Source: Afifella marina DSM 2698
GTDB lineage: Bacteria; Pseudomonadota; Alphaproteobacteria; Rhizobiales; Afifellaceae
DNA: 64,000 nucleotides
Assembly: GCF_900102695.1 (NCBI RefSeq)
Contig: NZ_FMVW01000007.1
Location: forward strand, 62,001-126,000
Direction of reading: 5' to 3'
Shown: positions 44,133 through 53,021 of the stretch, piece by piece
Numbering within the stretch: position 1 is the first letter of the stretch
Layout: each line of letters starts with the position of its first letter
Translations under genes and position numbers: made by a program
Notes under the pieces: model-generated
What the model was told of the DNA's origin: nothing
What the model saw: the letters and a program-made list of their open reading frames with translations, nothing else
Databases searched by the model: none

Positions 44133-44741
44133 CTACATTTTTATTTTAAATCTAAGTGCAGTCATGTCGTACAAATTGAACTGACAAGGGCCGGCGCCGA
44201 AATCCGGGGTTTGCGCCTCAGAGAGCAGGCAAAATCTGACGCACGCGACCGCCGAGCGTGCGCCCCCCCCGAGCGCGCGAAACAGAGCGTCCGCCGCACA
44301 TCCTTGGTGAAGCTGTTGCTGGAGGGCGTCGGAGCCCGAGAGGCAGGGGGAGCAGGGACCGCTCAGCTCCTTCCCGGCTCTGGCCCCTGGCTCGCCTTTG
44401 AGCGACAACCGGCCTGCGTGACCGAGGTCGCCGCGCTCGATCGCATAGAAATCGGGCGCGTAAAACTCGGGGCGGCCGGCGAGCGCGATGAACACGCCAC
44501 GATACAGGCCGGTTTCGGGTTGATGCTGGATGGCCGCCGCTTCGCCGTCGATCCGGACAAGAAAAATGCCGGCCCGCTTCGCCAGGTTCGTCAGCTCAAG
44601 AAGCGAGAACTGTTGGAGCTTGCCGCGACGCAGCGCATGGACGCGCTCCACCGGAATATCGAGGAGCTGCTGCGCGCGCTCATCGGAGAGCCCGGCGAGC
44701 GCCTGATCGAGACACATCATCAAATTGGAGCGCGAGCGCAC
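44133..44741 (-). CDS. XRE-type HTH protein, probably degenerate
   Basis: The frame carries VWDTLCATPEEAREVRSRSNLMM followed by an HTH (DERAQQLLDIPVERVHALRRGKLQQFSLLELTNLAKRAG), the pattern of small XRE antitoxin-like proteins that normally start just before VWDAL. Here that motif, at about 44795-44730, has no in-frame ATG, GTG or TTG ahead of it; GTG 44741 is the first start. An ATG with AGGAG upstream (near 44802) reads in another frame and stops after 13 codons, suggesting a frameshift. The C-terminal ~140 residues resemble nothing. The upstream open frame overlaps a lipoprotein gene. No toxin partner is seen. Confidence 0.42.
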   Translation of the reverse strand: MRSRSNLMMCLDQALAGLSDERAQQLLDIPVERVHALRRGKLQQFSLLELTNLAKRAGIFLVRIDGEAAAIQHQPETGLYRGVFIALAGRPEFYAPDFYAIERGDLGHAGRLSLKGEPGARAGKELSGPCSPCLSGSDALQQQLHQGCAADALFRALGGGARSAVACVRFCLLSEAQTPDFGAGPCQFNLYDMTALRFKIKM

Positions 44742-44856
44742 CTCTCGCGCCTCTTCAGGCGTGGCGCAGAGCGTGTCCCAGACGCAGGCGGACCATGGCT
44801 CCTCGTTCCGACGCGGATGATGCGTCTGCGAGAATCCCCTTCGACAGGGATCGGAT

Positions 44857-45531
44857 TCAGCTCTCTGGCTCGCCGAAGATCTGCTCGTTCTGTTCGCGCT
44901 TGGCCGCCTCCGAGGCCTCGCGCGCCTCGAACACATAGCCGAAGAGCCGAAACAGTGTATCGTTGATGTAGAACATCTCCACATTCCCCTGATCGACACC
45001 GAAATCCGAGATTTCGACAAACTCACCCTCGGTCGAGACACAGACGAAGTCGCCCGTCGTCGGCGCCGCGCCCCATTCGCGCAGCTGGCGGGCGACGGCC
45101 GCGAGGTCCGACGAGCCCGACTTGTCGACGATGCGATCGAGGTCCCACTCGTTGAGGCAACGCCCGTCGAGCCCCCAATCGTCCTCGATCGCATAAGGAT
45201 TTGGCCTGTCCCCGTCATAGTTGAAAGAGATACGCGTGATCGTCGTATAAGGATCGCGGAGCTCCGCCGTGGCCAGATCGATATGGCGGCCGAAGAAACG
45301 GAGGTCGCGCTCGCTGTCCTCAAAGAAGCACTTGGCCCGATCCGGCGCTTCGTTGTCGCAGAAGGAGAAGCCGATCGCTTCTATGGCGGAATCTTTCGCC
45401 ATCCCGAGCTGCACGCCGACGACGCTGAAAGGCTGGGCATTGTCCTCAACGACCGGCTCGCGGCTGCAGGCACCGATCAGTGCGCTTGCCACGATGAGAG
45501 CGGACATTGATGCCAGTCGGTGCAACGTCAT
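44857..45531 (-). CDS. Predicted lipoprotein, unknown function
   Basis: 224 residues. Signal peptide with lipobox SALIGAC, so Cys22 is the likely lipid attachment. The mature protein is acidic, with FSVVGVQLGMAKDSAIEAI and a later repeat of beta-rich segments (FNYDGDRPNPYAIEDDWGL, DFVCVSTEGEFVEISDFG). Four cysteines after the lipobox could form two disulfides. It resembles periplasmic SmpA/OmlA-like or secreted hypothetical proteins only in outline. Confidence 0.72.
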   Translation of the reverse strand: MTLHRLASMSALIVASALIGACSREPVVEDNAQPFSVVGVQLGMAKDSAIEAIGFSFCDNEAPDRAKCFFEDSERDLRFFGRHIDLATAELRDPYTTITRISFNYDGDRPNPYAIEDDWGLDGRCLNEWDLDRIVDKSGSSDLAAVARQLREWGAAPTTGDFVCVSTEGEFVEISDFGVDQGNVEMFYINDTLFRLFGYVFEAREASEAAKREQNEQIFGEPES

Positions 45532-45780
45532 GATTCTGCTTCTCCTTTGTCGCCCGAGGCGACGTACCGGCGCGAAACCGGCGCGTCCAGGCCCGCCGGG
45601 TGTTTTTCACGCCCCACAGACCTGTTGGAACAGCAGAGGGAGCAGACCGCCCCGCCCCACACCCCGGCAGCGAGACCCCGGCGGAGGTCGCGATTGGCGA
45701 AAGGATCTTCGTGTCGAAATGATGCAATGCGAGGAAGCGAAGCGCTCCAGCCACGATCGCGTGCACGCTGCGAGCCTGGG

Positions 45781-46197
45781 CTACTTCGCCGGAGCGTCCA
45801 CGGCCATGCCCCGCACCAGAGCCGCGAGCTGGCCGCCCTCGAGTGCCTCCAGAACGGCCATCGGATATTCGCTGTTCCACCGCTCCGCCCGGACCACGGA
45901 ATGCAGCCACTTGCGGCGCTCCTCCGCGGAGGCGCCGGCAATCCATTCCGGCGATCGGCAGGAGAACTCGCTGTCGAGCTCGACGTCGGGTCCACTGAGC
46001 CCGCATTCCACCGCCGCCTCCAGCATCTCGTGGTAGCCGGGCAGCGTCGTGATCGTCTCCGGGGTCTGATGCGGCTGGCGCTGGTACTGGTCGAGCAACT
46101 GCCGCGCAGAAGCCAGGAATTCGTCCATTGTCGGTTTGTCCATCTGATCGTCGCGCACCGTGACCTTCGCCGGCAGGGCCTTGTTTTCATTTTTCAC
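45781..46197 (-). CDS. Hypothetical protein
   Basis: 138 residues, no signal peptide or membrane segment. Mostly helical; the segment WIAGASAEERRKWLHSVVRAERWNSEYPMAVLEALEGGQLAALVRGM is well formed and distantly recalls the C-terminal part of DUF6508 proteins. ATG start at 46197. It stands alone, divergent from the racemase family gene with an 80-base gap. Function unknown. Confidence 0.6.
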   Translation of the reverse strand: MKNENKALPAKVTVRDDQMDKPTMDEFLASARQLLDQYQRQPHQTPETITTLPGYHEMLEAAVECGLSGPDVELDSEFSCRSPEWIAGASAEERRKWLHSVVRAERWNSEYPMAVLEALEGGQLAALVRGMAVDAPAK

Positions 46198-46277
46198 GCG
46201 TTTGACAGGGTTCTTAGCCTTGCCGAAGATCGCGCGAAAGTCGGCTCTGCCGCCACAGTCGAACAGCAGGAACCCTC

Positions 46278-47438
46278 GTGAAAATTACCTCTGCAACCGT
46301 CTACCATGTCAAAGGCCAAGGGCTGACGCCGGTCATCGTCGAGCTTCAGACCGACGCCGGGATCACGGGATTGGGCGAAGCGGCGCCCTCCTTCGGTTGC
46401 GGAGGCAGCGGAGCGGCAGGGATGATCCGCGACCTCTGCGAGCGGTTTGTCGTGTCGCGCGATGCAAGGCGCATCAACGCGATCGTGGCCGAGATGATCG
46501 ACCAGGCATTCTGGCTGCGCAATCCCGGCGGGATCGCCGCCTCCGCGCTCAGCGCAATCGAAACCGCTCTCTGGGATATCAAGGCGCGCTCGCTCAACCT
46601 GCCGGTCTATGATGTGTTCGGCGGTCGCCTGCGGGACAATCTCGATTACTACGCCAATGGCTGGTATTTCGGGGCGAAATCCCGTGCCGAAGTCATCTCG
46701 AAGGCCGAAGCGGCCGTTCGCGATGGGCATCGCGGCCTGAAGATGTATCCGCTGGCCCGCATCCGGCCGAACGGCACTCTGCGCCACCCCGACAATCGCT
46801 TCGCGGACGACCGCACCGTGGTCAAGGACGCCATCGCCTTCGTGCGGGACATGCGCGCGGCCATCGGGCCCGATGTCTTGCTGATGCTCGATCTGGCGGG
46901 CGGGCTTTCCCACTCGGATACGATCCTGTTCTGCAAGGGGATCGAGGAATACGACATCTCCTTCGTGGAAGAGATCATCGATCCGGGCGACCTCGGCGCG
47001 ATGCGCCAGATCGCCCCGCATATCCAAATCCCGATCGCCACCGGCGAGCGGCACCACCTGATCAACGGCTTCCGCGACCTGCTCGAGACGCGTTCCGTCG
47101 GCATCCTGCAGCCCGATATCGGCAATGTCGGCGGCTTCGCCGAAGCCTTCAAGGTCGCCGCCCTCGGCGAGGCCTACGGTCTGAAGGTCCAGCCGCATGT
47201 CTGCGCAAGCTCGCTCGGGGCGAGCGTCGGCGCGCATCTCAGCGCATGCATCCGGAATTTCTACATCCAGGAGCATTTCCCCTACTGGTCGACCATTCCC
47301 GGCTACGTCGAGGTCGCGAACGAACCCTTCGAGAGCTGCGCCCGCAATGGCAAGCTTCCGGTGCCCGAAGGCCCGGGTTTCGGCGTGACGCTCAACGATG
47401 CGGTGATGGAGAAATATGTCGTGGCACGCCTCGGCTGA
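46278..47438 (+). CDS. Mandelate racemase/muconate-lactonizing enzyme family protein (enolase superfamily)
   Basis: 386 residues. N-terminal capping domain (VIVELQTDAGITGLGEAAP) and barrel. A lysine in GLKMYPLARI near 155, then the metal ligands in MLDLAGGLS, FVEEIIDPGD and ATGERHH, and general-base region QPDIGNVGGFAEAFK and QPHVCASSLG. The order fits the MR subgroup, with K-x-Y in place of the usual K-x-K. This chemistry begins with proton abstraction next to a carboxylate, typically dehydration or epimerisation of a sugar acid. GTG start with AGGA upstream. No pathway neighbours. Confidence 0.83.
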   Translation: MKITSATVYHVKGQGLTPVIVELQTDAGITGLGEAAPSFGCGGSGAAGMIRDLCERFVVSRDARRINAIVAEMIDQAFWLRNPGGIAASALSAIETALWDIKARSLNLPVYDVFGGRLRDNLDYYANGWYFGAKSRAEVISKAEAAVRDGHRGLKMYPLARIRPNGTLRHPDNRFADDRTVVKDAIAFVRDMRAAIGPDVLLMLDLAGGLSHSDTILFCKGIEEYDISFVEEIIDPGDLGAMRQIAPHIQIPIATGERHHLINGFRDLLETRSVGILQPDIGNVGGFAEAFKVAALGEAYGLKVQPHVCASSLGASVGAHLSACIRNFYIQEHFPYWSTIPGYVEVANEPFESCARNGKLPVPEGPGFGVTLNDAVMEKYVVARLG

Positions 47439-47739
47439 CAGCTTTCGAAACGCCCTGGCGGGCCGTCTCGTTACGGACAACATCATCGAAACTCCATGTA
47501 AGCACGGTCGGGCGGCTGGCCGATGTAGGATCAACAGCGGGACGGAGCCGCACGGAGCGGTGATCGCGCGCCGCACCGCCGGGAGACGAGGACAGCGTCG
47601 ACGTAACCTCCTCCTGCGGCTCCTTCGTGGGGTGAGACCCACCGGCATGGCGTCCACCGATCGACGCAGGAGATTTCTGCTGGGTTTTGCGCAACGGCGC
47701 CTTATCTGTTGCCTCAATACTTCTTGAGTTATTGAGGCA
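47439..47739. other. Gene-free stretch upstream of arsR
   Basis: 301 bases. Only the arsR operator at its right end (47709-47740) is recognisable. The rest is GC-rich without a credible gene or terminator. Confidence 0.5.
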
Positions 47740-47740
47740 A
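47709..47740. promoter_or_regulatory. Inverted-repeat operator overlapping the arsR start
   Basis: TTGCCTCAATA, ten-base spacer CTTCTTGAGT, TATTGAGGCAA: perfect 11-base arms, with an inner TTGAG half site. The right arm ends at the first base of the arsR ATG, so ArsR binding would block its own promoter and ribosome site. Confidence 0.75.
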
Positions 47741-48105
47741 TGATGCGCGAGGAAGAAGCCCTGAACGCCTTCGCGGCGCTGTCGCAGGAAACGCGGCTTC
47801 GCATCGTCCGGCGGCTGGTTGCGGCGGGCCCTTCAGGAATGGCCGCCGGGGCGATCGGCGAAGCGATGGGCGGGGCCTCGTCGTCTCGTATGTCCTTCCA
47901 TCTCAGCCACCTCGAACAAGCGGGCCTCGTCACATCCCGTCGCAAGGGGCGCTCGATTGTCTACAGCGCGGCGCTGACCACGCTTTCCGGCCTTGTCGCG
48001 TTCCTCATGCGCGATTGCTGTCAGGGAAATCCGGAGGTGTGCGATCCCGCGATCGCCGCCCTTTCCACGTGCCGCAACCTCACAAAGGTAACACCCCATG
48101 TCTGA
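47740..48105 (+). CDS. arsR: ArsR/SmtB-family metalloregulator
   Basis: 121 residues. Winged HTH: FAALSQETRLRIVRRLV at the N-terminus and SSSRMSFHLSHLEQAGLVTSRRKGRSIVYSA as recognition helix and wing. The C-terminal DCCQGNPEVC supplies vicinal cysteines able to bind As(III), resembling ArsR versions with a C-terminal metalloid site. It would repress its operon until arsenite binds. An 11-base inverted repeat overlaps its start. arsH follows. Confidence 0.85.
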   Translation: MMREEEALNAFAALSQETRLRIVRRLVAAGPSGMAAGAIGEAMGGASSSRMSFHLSHLEQAGLVTSRRKGRSIVYSAALTTLSGLVAFLMRDCCQGNPEVCDPAIAALSTCRNLTKVTPHV

Positions 48106-48229
48106 TGCGCGTGCTGCTCGCGTCTTCGAGGCTTTCTCGCTTTCCACCTCCGACCCTCACCGAAAGCCTGGCATGAGCGCGGCGGCAGATCATTCAAACG
48201 AGCGGAGACACGCCACCGATGCCGAATGA
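48098..48229 (+). CDS. Small open frame between arsR and arsH
   Basis: 43 codons starting [13 protein letters not shown], with AAAGG nine bases upstream of the ATG. It overlaps the arsR stop by eight bases and the arsH start by eleven. It may only serve to couple arsR and arsH translation, or be what remains of a lost arsC-type gene; it matches nothing I recognise. Confidence 0.35.
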   Translation: MSDARAARVFEAFSLSTSDPHRKPGMSAAADHSNERRHATDAE

Positions 48230-48935
48230 GCTTCCCAATCTCGATGAGAGCTGCGTGGATTTTCCGAGCCTCGACCGGCTGCACCCGGCAAAACCCTCGG
48301 CCCATCCACCGCGCATCCTGCTGCTTTACGGCTCGCTGCGCGAACGCTCCTACAGCCGTTTTCTGACCTTCGAGGCCGAGCGCCTCTTGAAGCATTTGGG
48401 GGCGGACACACGCATCTTCGATCCTCACGGTCTGCCCCTGCCCGATGGCGATGACGTCAACCATCCCAAGGTTCAGGAATTGCGCGACCTCTCGCTTTGG
48501 TCGGAGGGGCAGGTCTGGACCAGTCCCGAGCGGCATGGCGCGATGAGTGCCGTCCTGAAGGCACAGATCGACTGGATTCCTCTCTCGGTCGGCTCGATCC
48601 GTCCGACGCAGGGGCGCACGCTTGCGGTGATGCAGGTCTCGGGCGGCTCGCAGAGCTTCAATGCCGTCAACCAGATGCGCGTTCTCGGCCGCTGGATGCG
48701 GATGATCACGATCCCCAACCAGTCATCGGTCGCCAAAGCCTGGCAGGAATTCGACGAAGCGGGCCGGATGAAACCGTCACCCTTCTATAGCCGTGTGGTC
48801 GACGTGATGGAGGAACTGGTCAAGTTCACGCTGCTGACACGCGACGCCTCGCCCTATCTGACGGATCGCTACTCCGAGCGAAAGGAAAGCGCCGAAGCTC
48901 TGGCACAGCGGATGAACCTGTCGGCCGCCACATAG
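48219..48935 (+). CDS. arsH: ArsH, NADPH-dependent FMN reductase of arsenic operons
   Basis: 238 residues, the ArsH length. FMN-binding [15 protein letters not shown] near 35, [28 protein letters not shown] near 92 and [26 protein letters not shown] near 134 are the conserved ArsH segments. ArsH oxidises trivalent organoarsenicals and gives resistance. No arsenite pump (arsB/acr3) or arsenate reductase is in the window, so the operon is reduced. Confidence 0.92.
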   Translation: MPNELPNLDESCVDFPSLDRLHPAKPSAHPPRILLLYGSLRERSYSRFLTFEAERLLKHLGADTRIFDPHGLPLPDGDDVNHPKVQELRDLSLWSEGQVWTSPERHGAMSAVLKAQIDWIPLSVGSIRPTQGRTLAVMQVSGGSQSFNAVNQMRVLGRWMRMITIPNQSSVAKAWQEFDEAGRMKPSPFYSRVVDVMEELVKFTLLTRDASPYLTDRYSERKESAEALAQRMNLSAAT

Positions 48936-49109
48936 CTGTGCCCGGCTGATGCGAGGCGGACGGGTCGTGCCTGAGCAGCCTCTCCGCCGCCTCGATCTCG
49001 GCCAGCGAACAATGTGGATACCCGGCGTTTGATCCTCTTCTCACGCGAGGCCGCGAAGATCCCTGTCTTGGACGAGGAACTCGGGGCGGCAAGATCGCCC
49101 GTTTCTCCT

Positions 49110-49484
49110 CTAGACTGTCTGGATGAAGTTTTCCGTCTGCTGCAGGCGTTCGATGTCCTGGCGCGGGGGAGCGCCGAAGAGCCGGCGATATTCACGGCTG
49201 AACTGGGACTGGCTTTCATAGCCGACCGTAAATCCCGCAACACCCGCCGTTGCCCCCTCCGCCAGCATCAAGCGTCGGGCTTCCTGCAGGCGGAGCTGCT
49301 TTTGATATTCGAGCGGCGTCATCCGCGTGATCGACTTGAAATGTGCATGAAGGGACGATGTGCTCATGCCAGCCGAGCTTGCGATATCGTCAATCCGCAA
49401 GGGCTCTTGAAAACCACGCCGGATTGTGGCGATCGCCCGGCTGATCTGACCAAGATGCGTATCCGCCGAAGCCATTTGGCTCAT
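49110..49484 (-). pseudogene. AraC-family regulator, C-terminal HTH half only
   Basis: 124 residues consisting of the complete double-HTH domain (IDDIASSAGMSTSSLHAHFKSI, then GYESQSQFSREYRRLFGAPP). AraC_N-type regulators of this subgroup are about 300 residues; the sensory N-terminal domain is missing. The DNA upstream is coding for a phage-like fragment on the other strand. ATG 49484 would still allow a free DNA-binding domain to be made. I treat it as a truncated gene at a recombination junction. Confidence 0.65.
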
Positions 49485-49489
49485 GGCGC

Positions 49490-49654
49490 GACTACGGCCG
49501 CGAGGCGCTTTTCGATCTCGGAGGGAAACGGTACCAGCTCGACTGGCTCTGCCAGTGCGTGGGTTTCGATTCCGACGCGGTCGCCTGGCGGCTGCTGGAC
49601 ACGCTCACCGCGCCTACGGAAGCGGCCACCGGCGCCAGCGAGGTGGCCGCATGA
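49490..49654 (+). pseudogene. 5'-truncated phage-like gene fragment
   Basis: The frame starting DYGREALFDLGGKRYQLDWL and ending TGASEVAA then TGA has good codon composition but no start; the frame is open only ~18 codons further into the AraC gene. It ends in an ATGA overlap with the next small gene, as in phage-type operons. The product is not recognised. It appears to be the 3' end of a gene whose front was replaced. Confidence 0.5.
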
Positions 49655-49872
49655 CGCGACACTTCCTGATGACCCTCGCGATGATCGCCAGCCTCTTCTT
49701 CGTCGCCGGCTGCGCTTACGTAGCGGGCCGCGTCGATGGGATGGCGGATGCGCTGGAGATGCTGGCTCCCGAGTCCACAACCTCTCCCCGTTCGAAGAAG
49801 CCGCCGTCGACCTCCTCTCGGATTGAGGCAAGCCATCGGATCAGTGTAAGGATCGACAAAATAGAGGTGTGA
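49651..49872 (+). CDS. Small lipoprotein, phage-like
   Basis: 73 residues: MTRHFLMTLAMIASLFFVAGC is a lipoprotein signal with lipobox FVAGC. ATG overlaps the preceding stop. After EMLAPE the residues (STTSPRSKK...) look unnatural, while the next frame gives HNLSPFEEAAVDLLSD followed by a stop. A frameshift near 49770 is therefore likely. Size and context recall phage lysis-cassette outer spanins, but this is weak. Confidence 0.45.
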   Translation: MTRHFLMTLAMIASLFFVAGCAYVAGRVDGMADALEMLAPESTTSPRSKKPPSTSSRIEASHRISVRIDKIEV

Positions 49873-49888
49873 ATTCTAGGAATTCTCG

Positions 49889-52000
49889 ATGCTTTATCTC
49901 GAAGCGGCTCGCCAGGATCGCCCCATTGAATCCGAGAGAGAGGATCGACTGGATCGAATACCCTTCGTTGAGAATCTGGCACGAGCCCTTGTCATCGAGG
50001 AGCTGGATGACAACAACAAGGTAATAGGTCGCCGATCCACCGGATACGTTGTTGGCCTGACAGGCCAGTGGGGGCTCGGGAAGTCAAGCGTCCTCAATCT
50101 CTTGGCCCGACATCTTGAGGCGACCGAGCACGTGGTCGTTGCGACGTTTAATCCGTGGCTATTCAGTGGCCGAGACGAACTGGTCTCCGGCTTCTTCAAT
50201 GCACTTCGCGGGGGGCTTGGACGAAGCCTCGGAGAAAAGGCTGGCGACCTCATGCAGCAGGTCGATCGCTATTGGGGCGCGATCGACCTCGCCGGCAAAG
50301 GCGCTGCTGCGATGATTGATCTTGTCGGGGGAGCGGGCGCCGCCACGGCTGTCTGGAAGTCTCAAGCACTAGGATTGCGTGATGCTGTTGTCATGCCGAA
50401 GGTGCTGACACCGGACGAGGAGCGGGTCGTGCTGGAGCGGAAGATTGCCGAGGCAGATTGCGCAGTGGTCGTCCTGATCGACGAGCTGGACCGAGTGGAG
50501 GACGAAGAAGTTCGCGCAGTAGCGCGACTGGTGAAGGCGATTGGCGACATCAAGGGTGTGTCCTACCTGGTCGCCTACGATCCGGTGCGGGTCGTGCAAG
50601 CCTTGGGTCGAGGGGAAGGCGACGAACGCCGTAGGTCGGGCGAAAGTTACCTTGAGAAGATTATCCAGCACCCAATCCCGCTCCGCCCTTTGTTTTCAGA
50701 GGACGCACATGCTCTCCTCAATTCTGCCATTTCTGGGTACGGAATCCCGTTAGAGCCTCCCCGCAGTGAGAGTCAGCGCGCTCTGTTCAACCACATAATC
50801 AATGCCATCAAGACGCCACGAGAGGTCAAACGTTTGGTTGGCGCTTTCACGGTGCTTGAGCGGGCAGTAAGCGGAGAGATCTGCCCCTACGATGTGCTTG
50901 GGTACTGCTGGATCATCAGCAAGTCCCCGGGTTTGCGCGATAAAATCGCCGACCATCTTGACGCACTAGTCAATGACCCTCCCGAAGTGGAGATGAGCAA
51001 ACGCGCTGCACGAAGCATGAACAACGAGTCGGATCTGGGGGTGGTCGACATATTAGGGTCGGCTGCCGAGCCTCACGAGAAGACACTCAAACTCCTATTT
51101 CCGCGGTTCGGAGAGGGTTCAGCAGAGGACAATGGAGATAAGTTGTCCAGGCGACGAAACCTCGTCCGGATGCTCTACCTAGGTAATCCGCCGGGAGCAA
51201 TTCGACGCGCCGATATAGAGGCTCTTTGGAATATTGGCGATGTTACCGAGTTGGAACGCGCTCTGCGCACCCTCATGGAGGAAGGTAAGCTAGCGGCAGC
51301 GATCGACAGGATCGACGACCTGCTTCATCTGCTTCCTGAGCGGGGTGAGAAGGTCTTTTGGCCAGCTATGTCTTCTGCCTTGCGCCGAAAGACTGATTGG
51401 GCAAGCGGCCCCGCAATGTCGGGAAGTATTGCAGACGATGCCGCGGCCGTCCTGTATCGATCCGCAACGCGCGATACTCAGAAACGGAAACGCCTCAAGA
51501 GCTTAATCCATTCACTGATTCGGAAGCAGGATCTCCTTCTTGTTCCATGGATACTACGGAAGAATCTCTTTGCCCATGGCCTGACCTATCACTCGAAAAC
51601 AGGAAGGGGCGGCGAGATCCTGACCCTGGAGGAGACAAAGGACCTCTTAGCTCGAGAAGTACCCCGCTACCAGCAGGCTGTGATAAGCGGTGTTGCTCTC
51701 AAACGCGTGCCGACATTGGAAGCAGTGTATGTGCTCGCGAATACAGAACATTGGACCCCCGAGATCCGCTCCGCCTTTACCGATCAGCTCGACAGCTTAG
51801 AGGCAATAGCCACATTCGCTGCACTAAAGGTGCCTCCCGGCTACGGCGTCGATCCCACCTCGCTCAACAAACTCATCGATACCGACGCAGTTTTCACGAC
51901 GCTGGAAAAGCTGGGCGAACCACGAGAGCCAGCTGACCCATGGCTCGCGGAGTGTCTGCAGCGACTGAGGAACGTGTTGCGCGGTGAGACCGTGTTCTAA
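49889..52000 (+). CDS. KAP-family P-loop NTPase
   Basis: 703 residues. Walker A GLTGQWGLGKSSV at 56-68; the KAP segment VVVATFNPWLFSGRDELVSGFF near 82; Walker B VVVLIDELDRVEDEEVRA near 193; YLVAYDPVRVVQALG near 227; and TPREVKRLVGAF near 308. No transmembrane pair is evident in the insert, so it is probably soluble. The C-terminal 350 residues are helical and unassigned. KAP NTPases are frequent in defence islands and some act in phage exclusion. Base composition and codon use (more A/T third positions) differ from neighbours, and truncated mobile genes flank it, indicating transfer. Confidence 0.85.
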   Translation: MLYLEAARQDRPIESEREDRLDRIPFVENLARALVIEELDDNNKVIGRRSTGYVVGLTGQWGLGKSSVLNLLARHLEATEHVVVATFNPWLFSGRDELVSGFFNALRGGLGRSLGEKAGDLMQQVDRYWGAIDLAGKGAAAMIDLVGGAGAATAVWKSQALGLRDAVVMPKVLTPDEERVVLERKIAEADCAVVVLIDELDRVEDEEVRAVARLVKAIGDIKGVSYLVAYDPVRVVQALGRGEGDERRRSGESYLEKIIQHPIPLRPLFSEDAHALLNSAISGYGIPLEPPRSESQRALFNHIINAIKTPREVKRLVGAFTVLERAVSGEICPYDVLGYCWIISKSPGLRDKIADHLDALVNDPPEVEMSKRAARSMNNESDLGVVDILGSAAEPHEKTLKLLFPRFGEGSAEDNGDKLSRRRNLVRMLYLGNPPGAIRRADIEALWNIGDVTELERALRTLMEEGKLAAAIDRIDDLLHLLPERGEKVFWPAMSSALRRKTDWASGPAMSGSIADDAAAVLYRSATRDTQKRKRLKSLIHSLIRKQDLLLVPWILRKNLFAHGLTYHSKTGRGGEILTLEETKDLLAREVPRYQQAVISGVALKRVPTLEAVYVLANTEHWTPEIRSAFTDQLDSLEAIATFAALKVPPGYGVDPTSLNKLIDTDAVFTTLEKLGEPREPADPWLAECLQRLRNVLRGETVF

Positions 52001-52082
52001 AGATGCAGCCAAGTGAACGAGGTCCTCGAGCGTCATTGCTCTAGGACATGAAAATCGACGATCATCGCAACCTCCCCGCCGC

Positions 52083-52496
52083 GACGTTCTGTTCGGCAAG
52101 CACCGGGCCACCGTGCACCGTCATATCGATGCCGGCCGCCTGTCATGCACCGTCCGGGGCGACGGGAAGCGGGTGATCGATCTCTCTGAGGCGATCCGCG
52201 CCTATGCCGAGCCGCAGGAGATGCCGGGCGAACTGCAACAGTCTGCGACGCCTCCCGTCGAGGAGGGGCAACAGGCGATGTTGCAGGCGTTGCAGGCCAT
52301 GCACGCCGAGCTCGTGGCGCCTCGCCAGGAGGTGGCGGCACTGAAGGATCAGCCGCGGCTGCTGCCGGCGCCAGCATCGGCCCGCGAGAGTGTCAACCAG
52401 GCCGCAGGAGAGCCGCGGCGTGATTCCGAGGGGCAGAGTGCCAAGCCGGATGACCCGCACGGCCTGCGGGCGCTGGCGCGGGAATTGTTGGGCTGA
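52083..52496 (+). pseudogene. Remnant HTH (plasmid/phage-type DNA-binding) protein
   Basis: The frame RDVLFGKHRATVHRHIDAGRLSCTVRGDG, then KRVIDLSEAIRAY is the second half of a MerR/excisionase-like HTH, followed by a Gln/Ala-rich coiled coil (LQALQAMHAELVAPRQEVAALK) and a C-terminal helix. Family members begin about 12 residues earlier with an ATG. Here the frame upstream is unrelated, so the 5' end is lost. GTG 52113 could give a 127-residue product without an intact HTH. Confidence 0.5.
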
Positions 52497-52585
52497 GCGT
52501 GTCGCCTATTTGCCGCCCGGCGCCATCTACGGCCCCTGCCGCCTCAAAGACGACATCACTAAGCGCTTAGGATTTCGGGAGAAAG

Positions 52586-52662
<77 letters not shown>

Positions 52663-53021
52663 AGCTCACGCCCATGTAACCGATCAAAGGCGGGCCTGCA
52701 ACGGCGTGTCGACGCCTGTTGCGCGTTTATGAGGGCGCTGGCCGCGAACCGCCTTTGTCGGCGTCTCACGCTCAGCCTCATCACCGGCACTCCCATCGCC
52801 TTCCGCCCGCACTCGCTGCCCCACATCGTCCGTCCCCTGGCCCCGCCTCCAGGGGCGTCGATGCAGAAGGCGTGACCGTGCCGCCGACCCGCCGGATTCC
52901 AAAGAACTAAGCCGCGGCGCCCAGGGGCGCGCCATGGGCCACCGTCCGCCACGCCCCCGATTTGCCATCACGCTTACATCTGCCTAGTTCTTGCTCAAGC
53001 GAAGCAGGGAGGCACAAAGCC
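52663..53021. other. Gene-free stretch upstream of tRNA-Arg
   Basis: 359 bases between the divergent tRNA and methyltransferase genes, containing their promoters. GC-rich. No convincing frame or repeat seen. Confidence 0.5.

Noticed and set aside
46194-47945. 583-codon minus-strand open frame
   Set aside because: It is antisense to the enolase-superfamily gene and the start of arsR, both supported by motifs.
49014-49826. 270-codon plus-strand open frame across the AraC fragment
   Set aside because: Its first part is antisense to a clear AraC HTH; only the last few codons (LSPFEEAAVDLLSD) look natural and are treated under the lipoprotein frameshift.
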